Assembly: GCA_900299325.1 (NCBI GenBank)
Contig: OMJK01000117.1
Coordinates: forward strand, 1-37,626
Direction of reading: 5' to 3'
DNA from: Nitrospiraceae bacterium
GTDB taxonomy: Bacteria; Nitrospirota; Nitrospiria; Nitrospirales; Nitrospiraceae
DNA: 37,626 nucleotides
The notes beneath the pieces were generated by a model. The model saw only the letters and a program-made list of their open reading frames with translations, had not been told where the DNA came from and searched no databases. The number at the start of each line of letters is the position of its first letter. Position 1 is the first letter of the stretch. The position numbers and the translations under genes were made by a program. Shown one piece after another: positions 9,680 through 18,315 of this stretch.

Positions 9680-10498
9680 TCATGCCGCCAGAAATCCGGT
9701 CAGCACGTCCGGAGGCCTGATATTGAGCCCGCGCTCGCATAAATACCGCTTCGCCAACACGACACTCTGATCGCTATAGTGAAAGATGTTCGCCGCAGCG
9801 ACGGCATCGACCCGCGTACGCTCGAGCGCTTCGGCAAAGTGCGCCCAGTCGCCGACTCCTCCACATGCAATAACCGGAATCGTCACTGCCGTGGAGACGG
9901 TTGCCAGCAGATCCAGATCGTATCCGGTTTTCATGCCGTCCCGGTCAATCGCGTTGAGAAATATTTCTCCGGCGCCCAGGCGCTCGACTTCACACGCCCA
10001 CTGCTCCGGTTCCCACTCTGTCGCGCGCGTACCGCCCTCGGCCATCACGCATCGTTGCGCCCCCGTCACTTTGACATCGATTGAGAGCACCAGACATTGG
10101 GTACCGAACTCCTTCGCTGCCTGCTCGATGAAGACCGGCTCGGCGAGGGCCTTCGTATTGATGCAGACCTTGTCAGCCCCGCGGGCTAATCGGTTCTCAA
10201 TATCGCGAAGCGACCGGATACGACCACCCACCGTAATCGGCATCAGCGCCGCCCGTGAGACATCGTCGATAATCTCGAAGAAGCTCTGACGATTCGGATG
10301 TCCCAAATCACTGCGGCCGGTGTCGTACCCGTCGTCTTGCGTAATATCGAGGTAGATCAATTCATCGGCAGCCCATTCGCTGAGCCGCTCGACCGCGGTC
10401 ACGGGATTACCAAGATGCTGATACCGCCGAAACTGCCGGGTTTGGACCAGCCAGCCGTTGCGCAGCAACAGCACGGGAATGACGCGCGCCTTCTTCAT
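9680..10498 (-). CDS. HisF-like cyclase subunit paralog (acetamidino-modification type, HisF2)
   Basis: 272 aa TIM-barrel: RVIPVLLLRNGWLVQTRQF, ITVGGRIRSLRDIENRLARGADKVCINT, LSIDVK, IDRDGMKTGYD, VIACGGVGDW. Lies between hisH-like and pseA-like genes; lacks the canonical N-terminal catalytic Asp. Confidence 0.88.
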   Translation of the reverse strand: MKKARVIPVLLLRNGWLVQTRQFRRYQHLGNPVTAVERLSEWAADELIYLDITQDDGYDTGRSDLGHPNRQSFFEIIDDVSRAALMPITVGGRIRSLRDIENRLARGADKVCINTKALAEPVFIEQAAKEFGTQCLVLSIDVKVTGAQRCVMAEGGTRATEWEPEQWACEVERLGAGEIFLNAIDRDGMKTGYDLDLLATVSTAVTIPVIACGGVGDWAHFAEALERTRVDAVAAANIFHYSDQSVVLAKRYLCERGLNIRPPDVLTGFLAA

Positions 10499-11109
10499 GG
10501 ATACGAAAGAAAGTTCTTGGCCAGCTGCAAACCCGCGCGTTGACTCTTTTCAGGATGAAACTGTACCCCGAACAGATTGTCGCGCTGCAACACGCTGCAA
10601 AAGTTCTCGCCATACTCAGTGGTGGCCACCATATGCCGTGGATCATCCGCCCAAAATGCATAGCTATGCACAAAATAAAAGTCGGGCTCGTGTTCCAGGC
10701 CGGCCAGCAACGGACTGGGGTGTTGGCAGACGATGTTATTCCATCCGATATGCGGAAGCGGAAGGCTGCCGTGGTCGACCCGTCTCACCGTTCCTGGAAT
10801 CCACCCTAATCCTGCATACGATCCGAATTCATCGCCTTGCGTCGCCAGCACTTGCATGCCGACACAAATCCCCAGGAACGGCTTCCGCTTGACCAGTACC
10901 GCGTCCCGCAAATCATCCAGCGGCAACGCATGACACATCTTCTGCATCGCGGCACCGAATGCGCCGACGCCGGGCAGCACTACATGCGACGCATCGGCGA
11001 TATCAGACGGCGTGCTGGACACGACAACGCTGGCGGAGAGCGCGGCGAAGAGGTTGTACACCGACCTCACATTTCCGGATCCATAATCCAACACACATAC
11101 ACGGGTCAT
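10495..11109 (-). CDS. HisH-like class I glutamine amidotransferase
   Basis: CVLDYGSGNVRSVYNLF; PFLGICVGMQVLA (nucleophile Cys); FGVQFHPEKSQ (His/Glu); ATGA overlap with the HisF-like gene. Confidence 0.9.
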   Translation of the reverse strand: MTRVCVLDYGSGNVRSVYNLFAALSASVVVSSTPSDIADASHVVLPGVGAFGAAMQKMCHALPLDDLRDAVLVKRKPFLGICVGMQVLATQGDEFGSYAGLGWIPGTVRRVDHGSLPLPHIGWNNIVCQHPSPLLAGLEHEPDFYFVHSYAFWADDPRHMVATTEYGENFCSVLQRDNLFGVQFHPEKSQRAGLQLAKNFLSYP

Positions 11110-11127
11110 TGATCGGCTCGACGTCCT

Positions 11128-12273
11128 CTACGCCCCCCGCACCACATCGAGCGTGGTGCAATGCAGCCCGCCCAGCATCGTATAGCAATGCCGCATCTGG
11201 ACCGGGATGACCGTAAACCGCCTTCGCTCAAGCTCCTTGATCAACGCCACCTGCCGATCGTGGACCAACACCGTGTCAGGGCTCACGGACAGCACGTTGA
11301 GGCCCGCCCACGGCGAGCTGACGTGATTGAGCGTGGAGTCGACTCCCAATTGGGACAGCCGGTGATAGACCGGCAGTCTGGTGGACCGATGGAATTCCAC
11401 CTCGGCATCGGGCACAGACGCCACGTCGGTAAAATAGATTTTCTGCCACCCCCGAAACAGATCGGGGCAGGTGCCGTCGTTCACACGCGCGCCGTTCAGC
11501 AACACCACCCCGTCGCGTAACGGCAGAATGGTGGAATCCAGATGAGACGACCGATAGGCGTGCGTAACGTGGACTCTGTATTCAGGCCCAAGCGTCTCCT
11601 GAAGCCAGCGAACGGCTTTCTGATTTCCCGTACACGACACCAAAAAGAGGATGTCGCGATTGAGCCGGATGATGTTGGCGGCGTCAAAAATCACCTCGTG
11701 ATCGTCGAGACAATGAAACACTTCCTTCAACCCGCCGCTCAACCGGCTGTGCAACAGCTCCTCGGTGTTTTCCAATCCGGTTTTCGTCCTGGTCATCTCA
11801 TGCAGATATTTCCCCTTCAGTCTCGGCATCGGTGCGCAAACCCATCGGAACCCTTCCTGGAAGAAATGACTGTACAGCACACGATGGAATGCCGCCGACT
11901 CATGTTGCCGGAACCGTGACGAAGGGGCGCTGACCACCAGTGTATTGCCGAACACGATGTGGAGATCGCGCACGTTATAGATGTCACACCCTGCGGCAGA
12001 CCAGTTTGGCGTGGAAAATTCTGCCGATGCATCTTCCCAGCGCGGCCGCAGCACGGTCGCTCCCGCTCCGCTCAAGACCGCGCAGAGCCCGTCCAGATCC
12101 TCTGCCACCTCTTCCAGATACCAGTCGGGAAACGCTTCCCGCGCCACCGCATAGGCCTGCTCGAAATTTTCCGTTCTCCCGTCCTGCACCTCCAGACCAG
12201 GCCGGAATCCTTCTACCGTCCCCACGATCACGGCCTTGAGCGGATCCCATTCGTTGTGCGAGTGGAGCTTCAT
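11128..12273 (-). CDS. Amidinotransferase (AGAT/StrB1-like: glycine or inosamine-phosphate amidinotransferase family)
   Basis: Start MKLHSHNEWDPLKAVIVGTVEGF (ATG 12273, ATGA overlap with the upstream stop). FDAANIIRLNRDILFLVSCTGNQKAVRWLQETLGPEYRVH; SSHLDSTILPLRDGVVLLN (catalytic His region); C-terminal MLGGLHCTTLDVVRG (catalytic Cys). The 463-aa ORF is over-extended at its N-terminus. Confidence 0.88.
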   Translation of the reverse strand: MKLHSHNEWDPLKAVIVGTVEGFRPGLEVQDGRTENFEQAYAVAREAFPDWYLEEVAEDLDGLCAVLSGAGATVLRPRWEDASAEFSTPNWSAAGCDIYNVRDLHIVFGNTLVVSAPSSRFRQHESAAFHRVLYSHFFQEGFRWVCAPMPRLKGKYLHEMTRTKTGLENTEELLHSRLSGGLKEVFHCLDDHEVIFDAANIIRLNRDILFLVSCTGNQKAVRWLQETLGPEYRVHVTHAYRSSHLDSTILPLRDGVVLLNGARVNDGTCPDLFRGWQKIYFTDVASVPDAEVEFHRSTRLPVYHRLSQLGVDSTLNHVSSPWAGLNVLSVSPDTVLVHDRQVALIKELERRRFTVIPVQMRHCYTMLGGLHCTTLDVVRGA

Positions 12274-13235
12274 GCGGCAACTCGAAATTTCGGCACGAGA
12301 TACTTGGCCGGGCGCACTTCGGGACAATTGGCGCAAATCGATTCGTACCGTTTGGTCGCGATCGACCGACGTAACCGCCGATAGTTCGCACCGTTCCATA
12401 TATCGGCCAACGCCTGCTCGCAAATATTGCCCATCACAAGCCGGCTCGTCATATCGTGACAGCAGGGCACCACCGATCCATCGGCACGAATCGTCATTCT
12501 GTTGATCACATGGTCGCATGTATCGCGATCCTCACCGCCCAGCGTAACGAGATCATATTTTCCGCTGTGCCCCATATGCGGCCACTCGAGCGCATAACAC
12601 GACTTAAACTGCACCCCCTGCTCTCCGTCGAAGGCCTGCCGGATCCAGGCCGGAACTAGCGGCGTTTCCGGCACCTCACGCTGCGCCTTGTCGCGCACAA
12701 ATTGTACCGTCGCAATACTCACGGCCGGCTTAGAAGCGCGCCGCTGTCGCTTGAGCGCAAGCACCCGACGAACGTTGGAGAGAACGCGCCGCGTATTACT
12801 TTTTTCACGAACCCACTCACTCTCATCAGACGACTCGCCATCCAGCGATACCTCGAGTTCGTCAAGCCCGCTGCACAGAAGTTCCTCGGCACATTTTTCG
12901 GTTAAGGCCATCCCGTTGGATACGGTTTTCACAAAGAACGTCTGGTCGATGTCCTTGATTTGCCCGATCATTCGGCACAGCTGGGGATTTAAGAGCGGCT
13001 CGCCCCCGTGATACATCACGACCACCCGCACATGTGCGCGATGCAGCCGCATCTCGTCCAGAACCCGCTCAAACACATCGGCGCTCATAAGACCGCGCTC
13101 CATATCCACAGTTCCTGTTGGACAATGTGAACAGGCCAGGTTGCACTGGCTGGCCGGCTCGATGCGGAGCACGCGAGGAAACGGCAGTGACTCGGCGATC
13201 ACGTCTGTCACGATTGCTGGCTGATCAGGTCCCAC
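12270..13235 (-). CDS. Radical SAM/SPASM domain protein
   Basis: RIEPASQCNLACSHCPTGTVDMERG (CxxxCxxC); MYHGGEPLLNPQL; C-terminal TCDHVINRMTIRADGSVVPCCHDMTSRLVMGNICEQALADIWN...SICANCPE SPASM-type Cys cluster. Confidence 0.9.
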   Translation of the reverse strand: MGPDQPAIVTDVIAESLPFPRVLRIEPASQCNLACSHCPTGTVDMERGLMSADVFERVLDEMRLHRAHVRVVVMYHGGEPLLNPQLCRMIGQIKDIDQTFFVKTVSNGMALTEKCAEELLCSGLDELEVSLDGESSDESEWVREKSNTRRVLSNVRRVLALKRQRRASKPAVSIATVQFVRDKAQREVPETPLVPAWIRQAFDGEQGVQFKSCYALEWPHMGHSGKYDLVTLGGEDRDTCDHVINRMTIRADGSVVPCCHDMTSRLVMGNICEQALADIWNGANYRRLRRSIATKRYESICANCPEVRPAKYLVPKFRVAA

Positions 13236-14266
13236 GACATCGGCACTTCCTCCTTAATGTCGCGGGTGCAGGTTTTCCCCAGCACCATTGCATAGTACTT
13301 CGGCGCCAGGCCGCTGGCTGGACGAATGATGCGGATGTTCTCCGGCGTAAACGATTCTCCCTTTTTGACCGGACGCACGACGTAAATAGAGCATCGCTCT
13401 TTGAGCGACGACTCTTCGGCCGGTTGTGGCCCATACTGAACCGATCCGCAACTCGCATGCACCAGCGCACACCCTTCGATCAGTGTGCGCAACTCGTCCG
13501 GTTCGATCGAAAACGCAGCGTCCGGCCCTCCATGCGCACGCGCGCGCGTGACATGCTTCTCGATCACCGATGCGCCCAGCGCAGTCGCGGCATACGCAGC
13601 ATACGGCCTGAGCGAATGATCGGAGAGGCCGACCTCGCACCCGTATCGATGGCCCATGTCCCTCATCGTCGACACATGGGCATCGGACTCCTTCGACGGA
13701 TACGCGCTGGTGCATTTCAACAACACAAAGCGTTCACATCCGTTGTCCCTCATGGCCGCAACGGCCTCGTCGATCTCCGTCACCTCGGCCATCCCGGTCG
13801 AGAGCAACAGCGGTTTCCCCGATCGTGCCGCCGCTTTGATCAGCGGAATGTGGACGACCTCGAACGAAGCGATTTTGATGGCATCCGGATTGAGCGGAAG
13901 CAAAAATTCCAGCGAGCTAAGGTCGTACACGGTGCTGATGCAGGCCAATCCTTCGGCCCGAGCTGCGCGAAAAATCGGTTCGTGCCACTCCCAGGGCGTG
14001 TACGCCTCGGCATACAGATCCCACAGACGCCGTCCATCCCACGGACTTCCCGCATCATGAATCACGAACTCCGGCCTCGCACTGTCGATCGTCAACGTGC
14101 CAGGCGTATAGGTCTGCAGTTTCACGGCGTCGGCGCCGTTCGAAGCGGCAACGCGAACGATCTCGATCGCCTCTTCGAACGTTCCACGGTGGTTGCCCGA
14201 CAACTCCGCAATGATAAGGGGCCGCCGCCCGTTGCCGATCGACTGCCCCCCGATTTCAATCGTCAT
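13208..14266 (-). CDS. pseI: Pseudaminic acid synthase (NeuB family)
   Basis: MTIEIGGQSIGNGRRPLIIAELSGNHRG (AELSGNH); KLQTYTP; KIASFEVVHIPLIKAAARSGKPLLLSTGMAE; LLKCTSAYPS; VGLSDHS; VIEKHVTRARAHGGPDAAFS; C-terminal antifreeze/SAF-like domain. ATGA overlap with pseG. Confidence 0.9.
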   Translation of the reverse strand: MTIEIGGQSIGNGRRPLIIAELSGNHRGTFEEAIEIVRVAASNGADAVKLQTYTPGTLTIDSARPEFVIHDAGSPWDGRRLWDLYAEAYTPWEWHEPIFRAARAEGLACISTVYDLSSLEFLLPLNPDAIKIASFEVVHIPLIKAAARSGKPLLLSTGMAEVTEIDEAVAAMRDNGCERFVLLKCTSAYPSKESDAHVSTMRDMGHRYGCEVGLSDHSLRPYAAYAATALGASVIEKHVTRARAHGGPDAAFSIEPDELRTLIEGCALVHASCGSVQYGPQPAEESSLKERCSIYVVRPVKKGESFTPENIRIIRPASGLAPKYYAMVLGKTCTRDIKEEVPMSWDLISQQS

Positions 14267-15396
14267 GATCGCATCGCTCCGGCACTGACCGATGAGCACG
14301 GATGGGCAGCCGACGCCACAAGCATGGATTGAATCGCGGAAGAGATTCGTCGAGCCCCATGATGATCGAAGACCGACCTGGCCCTGGCGGCCTCAGCCAC
14401 GCACGTATAGTCCTTCAGCATCGATGCAATGGCCTCGGCGAGATTTCCCCGCGCCACCGATTCGGAGCGCCCTACGAACCGGATGGCGCCCTGCGCAAGC
14501 AGATAGTCGACCATCATGGTCTGATTGTCGCCGGTCTGTGTCACCACGCAGGGTTTTCTCATCGTCAACGCTTCAATCATGGTATTGCCAGCCGACGTCA
14601 GCACAATACCGGCCTGCCGCATAAGTGGCCCCAGCGACTCGGGCGCAACATGAATCCTCACGCGCGACAGGACGGCCACACAGGCTCTGACTTCATTCAG
14701 CCTGGGATTGGCGTGCCCCACCACGATATCGATGCGGCCCAATCTGACACGACACTCCTGATCGCGACCGGCATCCTGAATCGCCTGGACCGCCTTGATT
14801 GTTTCGTTCGTCGGATCGGCTCCTCCATAACACACCAGTACCGCAGACTCTCCGTCATTCACCGGACTCGATGATTCAGAACATGCAAACTCCCGGTCGA
14901 CAATCGCATACTGACTACCTGCCAAAATCCGCGCCTCTCCGGCATAGCTGTTCAGGCGTGGATCGAAGAGCCCTTCGACAGATCCGATGACCATGGCGGC
15001 ACAATGCCGCCTGTCTCGCATATCATCGATCGCGACAACGATATGGCCGGCCTGGCCGATACGGCGTTCCCACAATTCTCCAAGCTCATAATGATCAACC
15101 AGTACAACGGAGGGTGCCGCCGGATGTGCGCCGATCAGCGACACCGTCCGTTCCGCATCCCATAGTTCTCCACTCGCCGCACCAGATCGCGCTCCATCGC
15201 CATCGTCAAGCCACAACACAGGGAATCCCTCCGCTAACGATTCGATTTGCGGCCCGAATCGTTGCCGGCCCACAAATCGAACACGGCATCCGTCCCGGCG
15301 AAACTGGTGCGCCAAGGACAGGCACCGTTTCAAATGCCCGAGGCCGATCCGGGAATCGGCGTCAACGCGTACGGTCACATCGGTTCTTCCGGTCAT
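14263..15396 (-). CDS. pseG: UDP-2,4-diacetamido-2,4,6-trideoxy-beta-L-altropyranose hydrolase
   Basis: TVRVDADSRIGLGHLKRCLSLAHQFRRDGCRVRFVGR; VDHYELGELWERRI; VLVCYGGADPTNET; LTSAGNTMIEALTMRKPCVVTQTGDNQ. Start ATG 15396 (ATGA overlap with pseF). No GNAT fusion recognised at the C-terminus. Confidence 0.88.
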   Translation of the reverse strand: MTGRTDVTVRVDADSRIGLGHLKRCLSLAHQFRRDGCRVRFVGRQRFGPQIESLAEGFPVLWLDDGDGARSGAASGELWDAERTVSLIGAHPAAPSVVLVDHYELGELWERRIGQAGHIVVAIDDMRDRRHCAAMVIGSVEGLFDPRLNSYAGEARILAGSQYAIVDREFACSESSSPVNDGESAVLVCYGGADPTNETIKAVQAIQDAGRDQECRVRLGRIDIVVGHANPRLNEVRACVAVLSRVRIHVAPESLGPLMRQAGIVLTSAGNTMIEALTMRKPCVVTQTGDNQTMMVDYLLAQGAIRFVGRSESVARGNLAEAIASMLKDYTCVAEAARARSVFDHHGARRISSAIQSMLVASAAHPCSSVSAGAMRS

Positions 15397-16088
15397 CGCC
15401 GTCCCTGTTCTGCAAGCACACGGTACTTCTTCTCCGCCCGTACCCAGTCGTCCGGCGTATTGATGTCCTGGCACCGGTCCGCCGGAATCGCAAACGCCGC
15501 CGAGTCCTGCGTGAACAACCGCTGCACAGACATGAATTTCTCGACGTCGAACCAGTAAAACGACCCGGCGTCATGGTAGCGGTCATGAAACACCTGCGAA
15601 TTCCTCATGAGTTGTTCCGGCCAAATCGCCACCGGTCGGGCGTCGACCAGTTCCAGGGCTTGCTCGATCGGAAAATCGTACTTCACCACGGGAAACGCAC
15701 TGGTGGCATGCCGCTCCTTCAGCAGCGTCAACCCCTGGCGAAGATCCTCGATCTGCAGAAATGGATTGGCCGGATAAATGCAGCACCCGTACTGAAATGC
15801 GCCGTACACCCTCCGGCACGCCTCCACCGCGTGCACGAGCACCGGATCGGTCCCTACTTCATCCCCGCTCAACTCGGACGGACGAAGAAACGGCACCGCC
15901 GCGCCGAACTGTTGCGCAAGTCGTGCGATCGCCTGGTCATCCGTCGACACAACGACGTGGGCAAACAGCCGCGAAGCCAGTGCGGCTTCAATCGCGTGCG
16001 CGATGATCGGCTTGCCGAAGAACAATTTGCTGTTTTTTCCGGGAATGCGCTTGCTGCCGCCCCGGGCGGTAAGAATGGCGATATTCAT
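15393..16088 (-). CDS. pseF: Pseudaminic acid cytidylyltransferase (CMP-Pse synthetase)
   Basis: MNIAILTARGGSKRIPGKNSKLFFGKPIIAHAIEAAL; CMP-NeuA-like; flanked by pseC and pseG. Confidence 0.9.
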   Translation of the reverse strand: MNIAILTARGGSKRIPGKNSKLFFGKPIIAHAIEAALASRLFAHVVVSTDDQAIARLAQQFGAAVPFLRPSELSGDEVGTDPVLVHAVEACRRVYGAFQYGCCIYPANPFLQIEDLRQGLTLLKERHATSAFPVVKYDFPIEQALELVDARPVAIWPEQLMRNSQVFHDRYHDAGSFYWFDVEKFMSVQRLFTQDSAAFAIPADRCQDINTPDDWVRAEKKYRVLAEQGRR

Positions 16089-17266
16089 TATGCCGCGCGC
16101 GCCGGCTGCATCAGCACCCGTCGCACCTCCCCGATCACCCGTTCCTGTTGCGCATCGCTGAGCGCGAAATACATCGGCAGGCTGACCGCTTCACGATAAT
16201 ACTGCTCGGCCTGAGGATACTGCCCCTCGGCGAAACCCAGCTGCCGATAATCGGGGTGCAAGTGAACCGGAATATAGTGCACGTTCACGCCGATGCCGCT
16301 CGCGCTCAGATGTTCATACAAACCCCGCCGGCTCGACTGCGCCACCCGAACCACGTACAAATGCCTCGCGGACCGCACATGAGCAGGACGCTGCTGGCTC
16401 TGTATCGGCAGCGTGGCAAAGGCAGCGTCATATTGCTCTGCCAACACGTTGCGGCGATCGACAAACTCCTGAAGTCGTGACAACTGGCTGTGCCCGAGTG
16501 CGGCCTGGATGTCCGTCATACGATAGTTGAATCCGAGGTCGATCTGTTCGTAATACCACGGCCCGTCGGATGGACGGGCGAACCGAGCGGGATCGCGCGT
16601 GATGCCGTGCGCCCGCCATCGCCCCATACGCTCGGCGAGTTCCGTGCTGTTCGTCAGCGCCATCCCGCCTTCGCCGGTCGTCATGATCTTCACCGGATGA
16701 AAGCTGAAGACCGTGATGTCGCTATACGCACAACTGCCGACAGGTGCCCGGCCATAGGTTCCACCGATCGCATGCGACGCATCCTCGATAATCCGAAACC
16801 CATATTCCTCCGACAACTGACGGATTCGCATCATGTCGCAACTCTGTCCGGCAAAATGAACCGGGATCACGACTTTCGGCAGCGGCCTCCCCGTCCCCCG
16901 CGCATACGCCAGCTTCACACGAAGCTGTTCGGCGCTCATACACCAGGTGCAGGGATCGATATCCACAAAATCGACGGTCGCCCCGCAATACCGCGCACAG
17001 TTCGCACTCGCCACAAAGGTCATGGGCGTCGTCCACACTACATCGCCGGCAGTAACGCCGAGAGCTAGACACGCCAGATGAAGCGCCGACGTCGCACTGT
17101 TGACAGCCACGGCATGCGCCGCTCCGCAAGACTGCGCAACCGCCTGCTCAAACGCAGGAACAGACGGCCCTTGGGTCAGCCAGTCACCCCGTAGCACACG
17201 CACCACAGCCTCGACATCGGTCTGACTGATGTCCTGGTGCGCATAGGGGATCGGATCGGGGTTCAT
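16088..17266 (-). CDS. pseC: UDP-4-amino-4,6-dideoxy-N-acetyl-beta-L-altrosamine transaminase
   Basis: IPYAHQDISQTDVEAVVRVLRGDWLTQGPSVPAFEQAVA; NSATSALHLACLALGVTAGDVVWTTPMTFVASANCARYCGATVDFVDID; FSFHPVKIMTTGEGGM (PLP Lys). Confidence 0.92.
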   Translation of the reverse strand: MNPDPIPYAHQDISQTDVEAVVRVLRGDWLTQGPSVPAFEQAVAQSCGAAHAVAVNSATSALHLACLALGVTAGDVVWTTPMTFVASANCARYCGATVDFVDIDPCTWCMSAEQLRVKLAYARGTGRPLPKVVIPVHFAGQSCDMMRIRQLSEEYGFRIIEDASHAIGGTYGRAPVGSCAYSDITVFSFHPVKIMTTGEGGMALTNSTELAERMGRWRAHGITRDPARFARPSDGPWYYEQIDLGFNYRMTDIQAALGHSQLSRLQEFVDRRNVLAEQYDAAFATLPIQSQQRPAHVRSARHLYVVRVAQSSRRGLYEHLSASGIGVNVHYIPVHLHPDYRQLGFAEGQYPQAEQYYREAVSLPMYFALSDAQQERVIGEVRRVLMQPARAA

Positions 17267-18273
17267 ACCGGCTGGAAGGTTGGATCCACGTGTTCGCGAA
17301 TCAACGTCCGGATTTGCTCGACGCTTAAGAAATCAGAGTTCCGTCCGGAGTTATAGACAAATCCGGCCGGAACGGGATGCGCCCCGTTGCCCTGGAGGTA
17401 ATGCTCGATCGAGCATTTTCCCCTGGCCGGGAGGATGGCATAGTAGCGGCCGAGATCGATGGTGGTGAAGCTGTCGCTCTCCGTAATCATCTCTTCATGA
17501 ATCTTTTCCCCAGGACGGATGCCGACGTGTTCATGACGACAACTGGGCCCGATGGCGTGCGCCACATCGACGATTCGGTACGAGGGAATTTTCGGCACGA
17601 AGATCTCTCCGCTCTTGGCATGACCGATCGCCCAGATCACCATGTCAACCCCTTCCTGCATCGAAATGCTGAACCGCGTCATGCGGGGATCGGTGATCGG
17701 AAGCACGCCATCTTTCGCCTTAGCCAAGAACAACGGAATGACCGACCCACGCGATCCCATCACGTTGCCGTACCGGACCACGGAAATGCGCAGGTCGGCC
17801 CACCCGGAATAATTATTGGCGGCCACGAACAGTTTGTCGCTGCACAGCTTGGTCGCGCCGTACAGATTGATCGGAGCGGCCGCCTTATCCGTCGACAAGG
17901 CAATGACCCGCTGGACGCCCGAGTCGATGCAGGCCTCGATCAAATTGGCCGCACCCAGAATGTTGGTGTGAATAAACTCCATCGGGTTATACTCGGCCGC
18001 GGGCACCTGCTTGAGGGCTGCCGCATGGATGACGGTATCGATGCTCTGCAGCGCGCGCCGAAGCCGGTTGCGATCCCGCACATCGCCGAGAAAGTATCGG
18101 ATCGCCGGATACTGCTTCTCCGTAAAGATCTGCGCCATCTCGAACTGTTTCATTTCATCCCGGCTGAAGATGACCAGGCGCTTCACATCAGGGAAACGCT
18201 GCAAGACGGTTTTGGTAAAAGCCCTTCCGAAACTGCCTGTTCCCCCGGTGATCAGAATCGATCGGCCATTCAT
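17263..18273 (-). CDS. pseB: UDP-N-acetylglucosamine 4,6-dehydratase (inverting)
   Basis: MNGRSILITGGTGSFGRAFTKTVLQRFPDVKRLVIFSRDEMKQFEMAQ; HAAALKQVPAAEYNPMEFIHTNILGA; ALSTDKAAAPINLYGATKLCSDKLF; YGNVMGSRGSVIPLF. Confidence 0.95.
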   Translation of the reverse strand: MNGRSILITGGTGSFGRAFTKTVLQRFPDVKRLVIFSRDEMKQFEMAQIFTEKQYPAIRYFLGDVRDRNRLRRALQSIDTVIHAAALKQVPAAEYNPMEFIHTNILGAANLIEACIDSGVQRVIALSTDKAAAPINLYGATKLCSDKLFVAANNYSGWADLRISVVRYGNVMGSRGSVIPLFLAKAKDGVLPITDPRMTRFSISMQEGVDMVIWAIGHAKSGEIFVPKIPSYRIVDVAHAIGPSCRHEHVGIRPGEKIHEEMITESDSFTTIDLGRYYAILPARGKCSIEHYLQGNGAHPVPAGFVYNSGRNSDFLSVEQIRTLIREHVDPTFQPV

Positions 18274-18315
18274 GATCAGCTGCGTCCCCTACCACACCGT
18301 GTCGGCCATAACGCG

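Noticed and set aside
12274-12519. N-terminal extension of the 463-aa amidinotransferase ORF
   Set aside because: Overlaps the radical SAM gene; family similarity begins at MKLHSHNEWDPLKAVIVG with an ATGA overlap.
13118-14332. Plus-strand ORF of 404 aa antisense to pseI and the radical SAM gene
   Set aside because: Shadow ORF opposite a motif-supported gene; composition is Arg/His-rich with no domain signature.
15114-16199. Plus-strand ORF of 361 aa antisense to pseG/pseF
   Set aside because: Shadow ORF; both minus-strand genes have clear family motifs.
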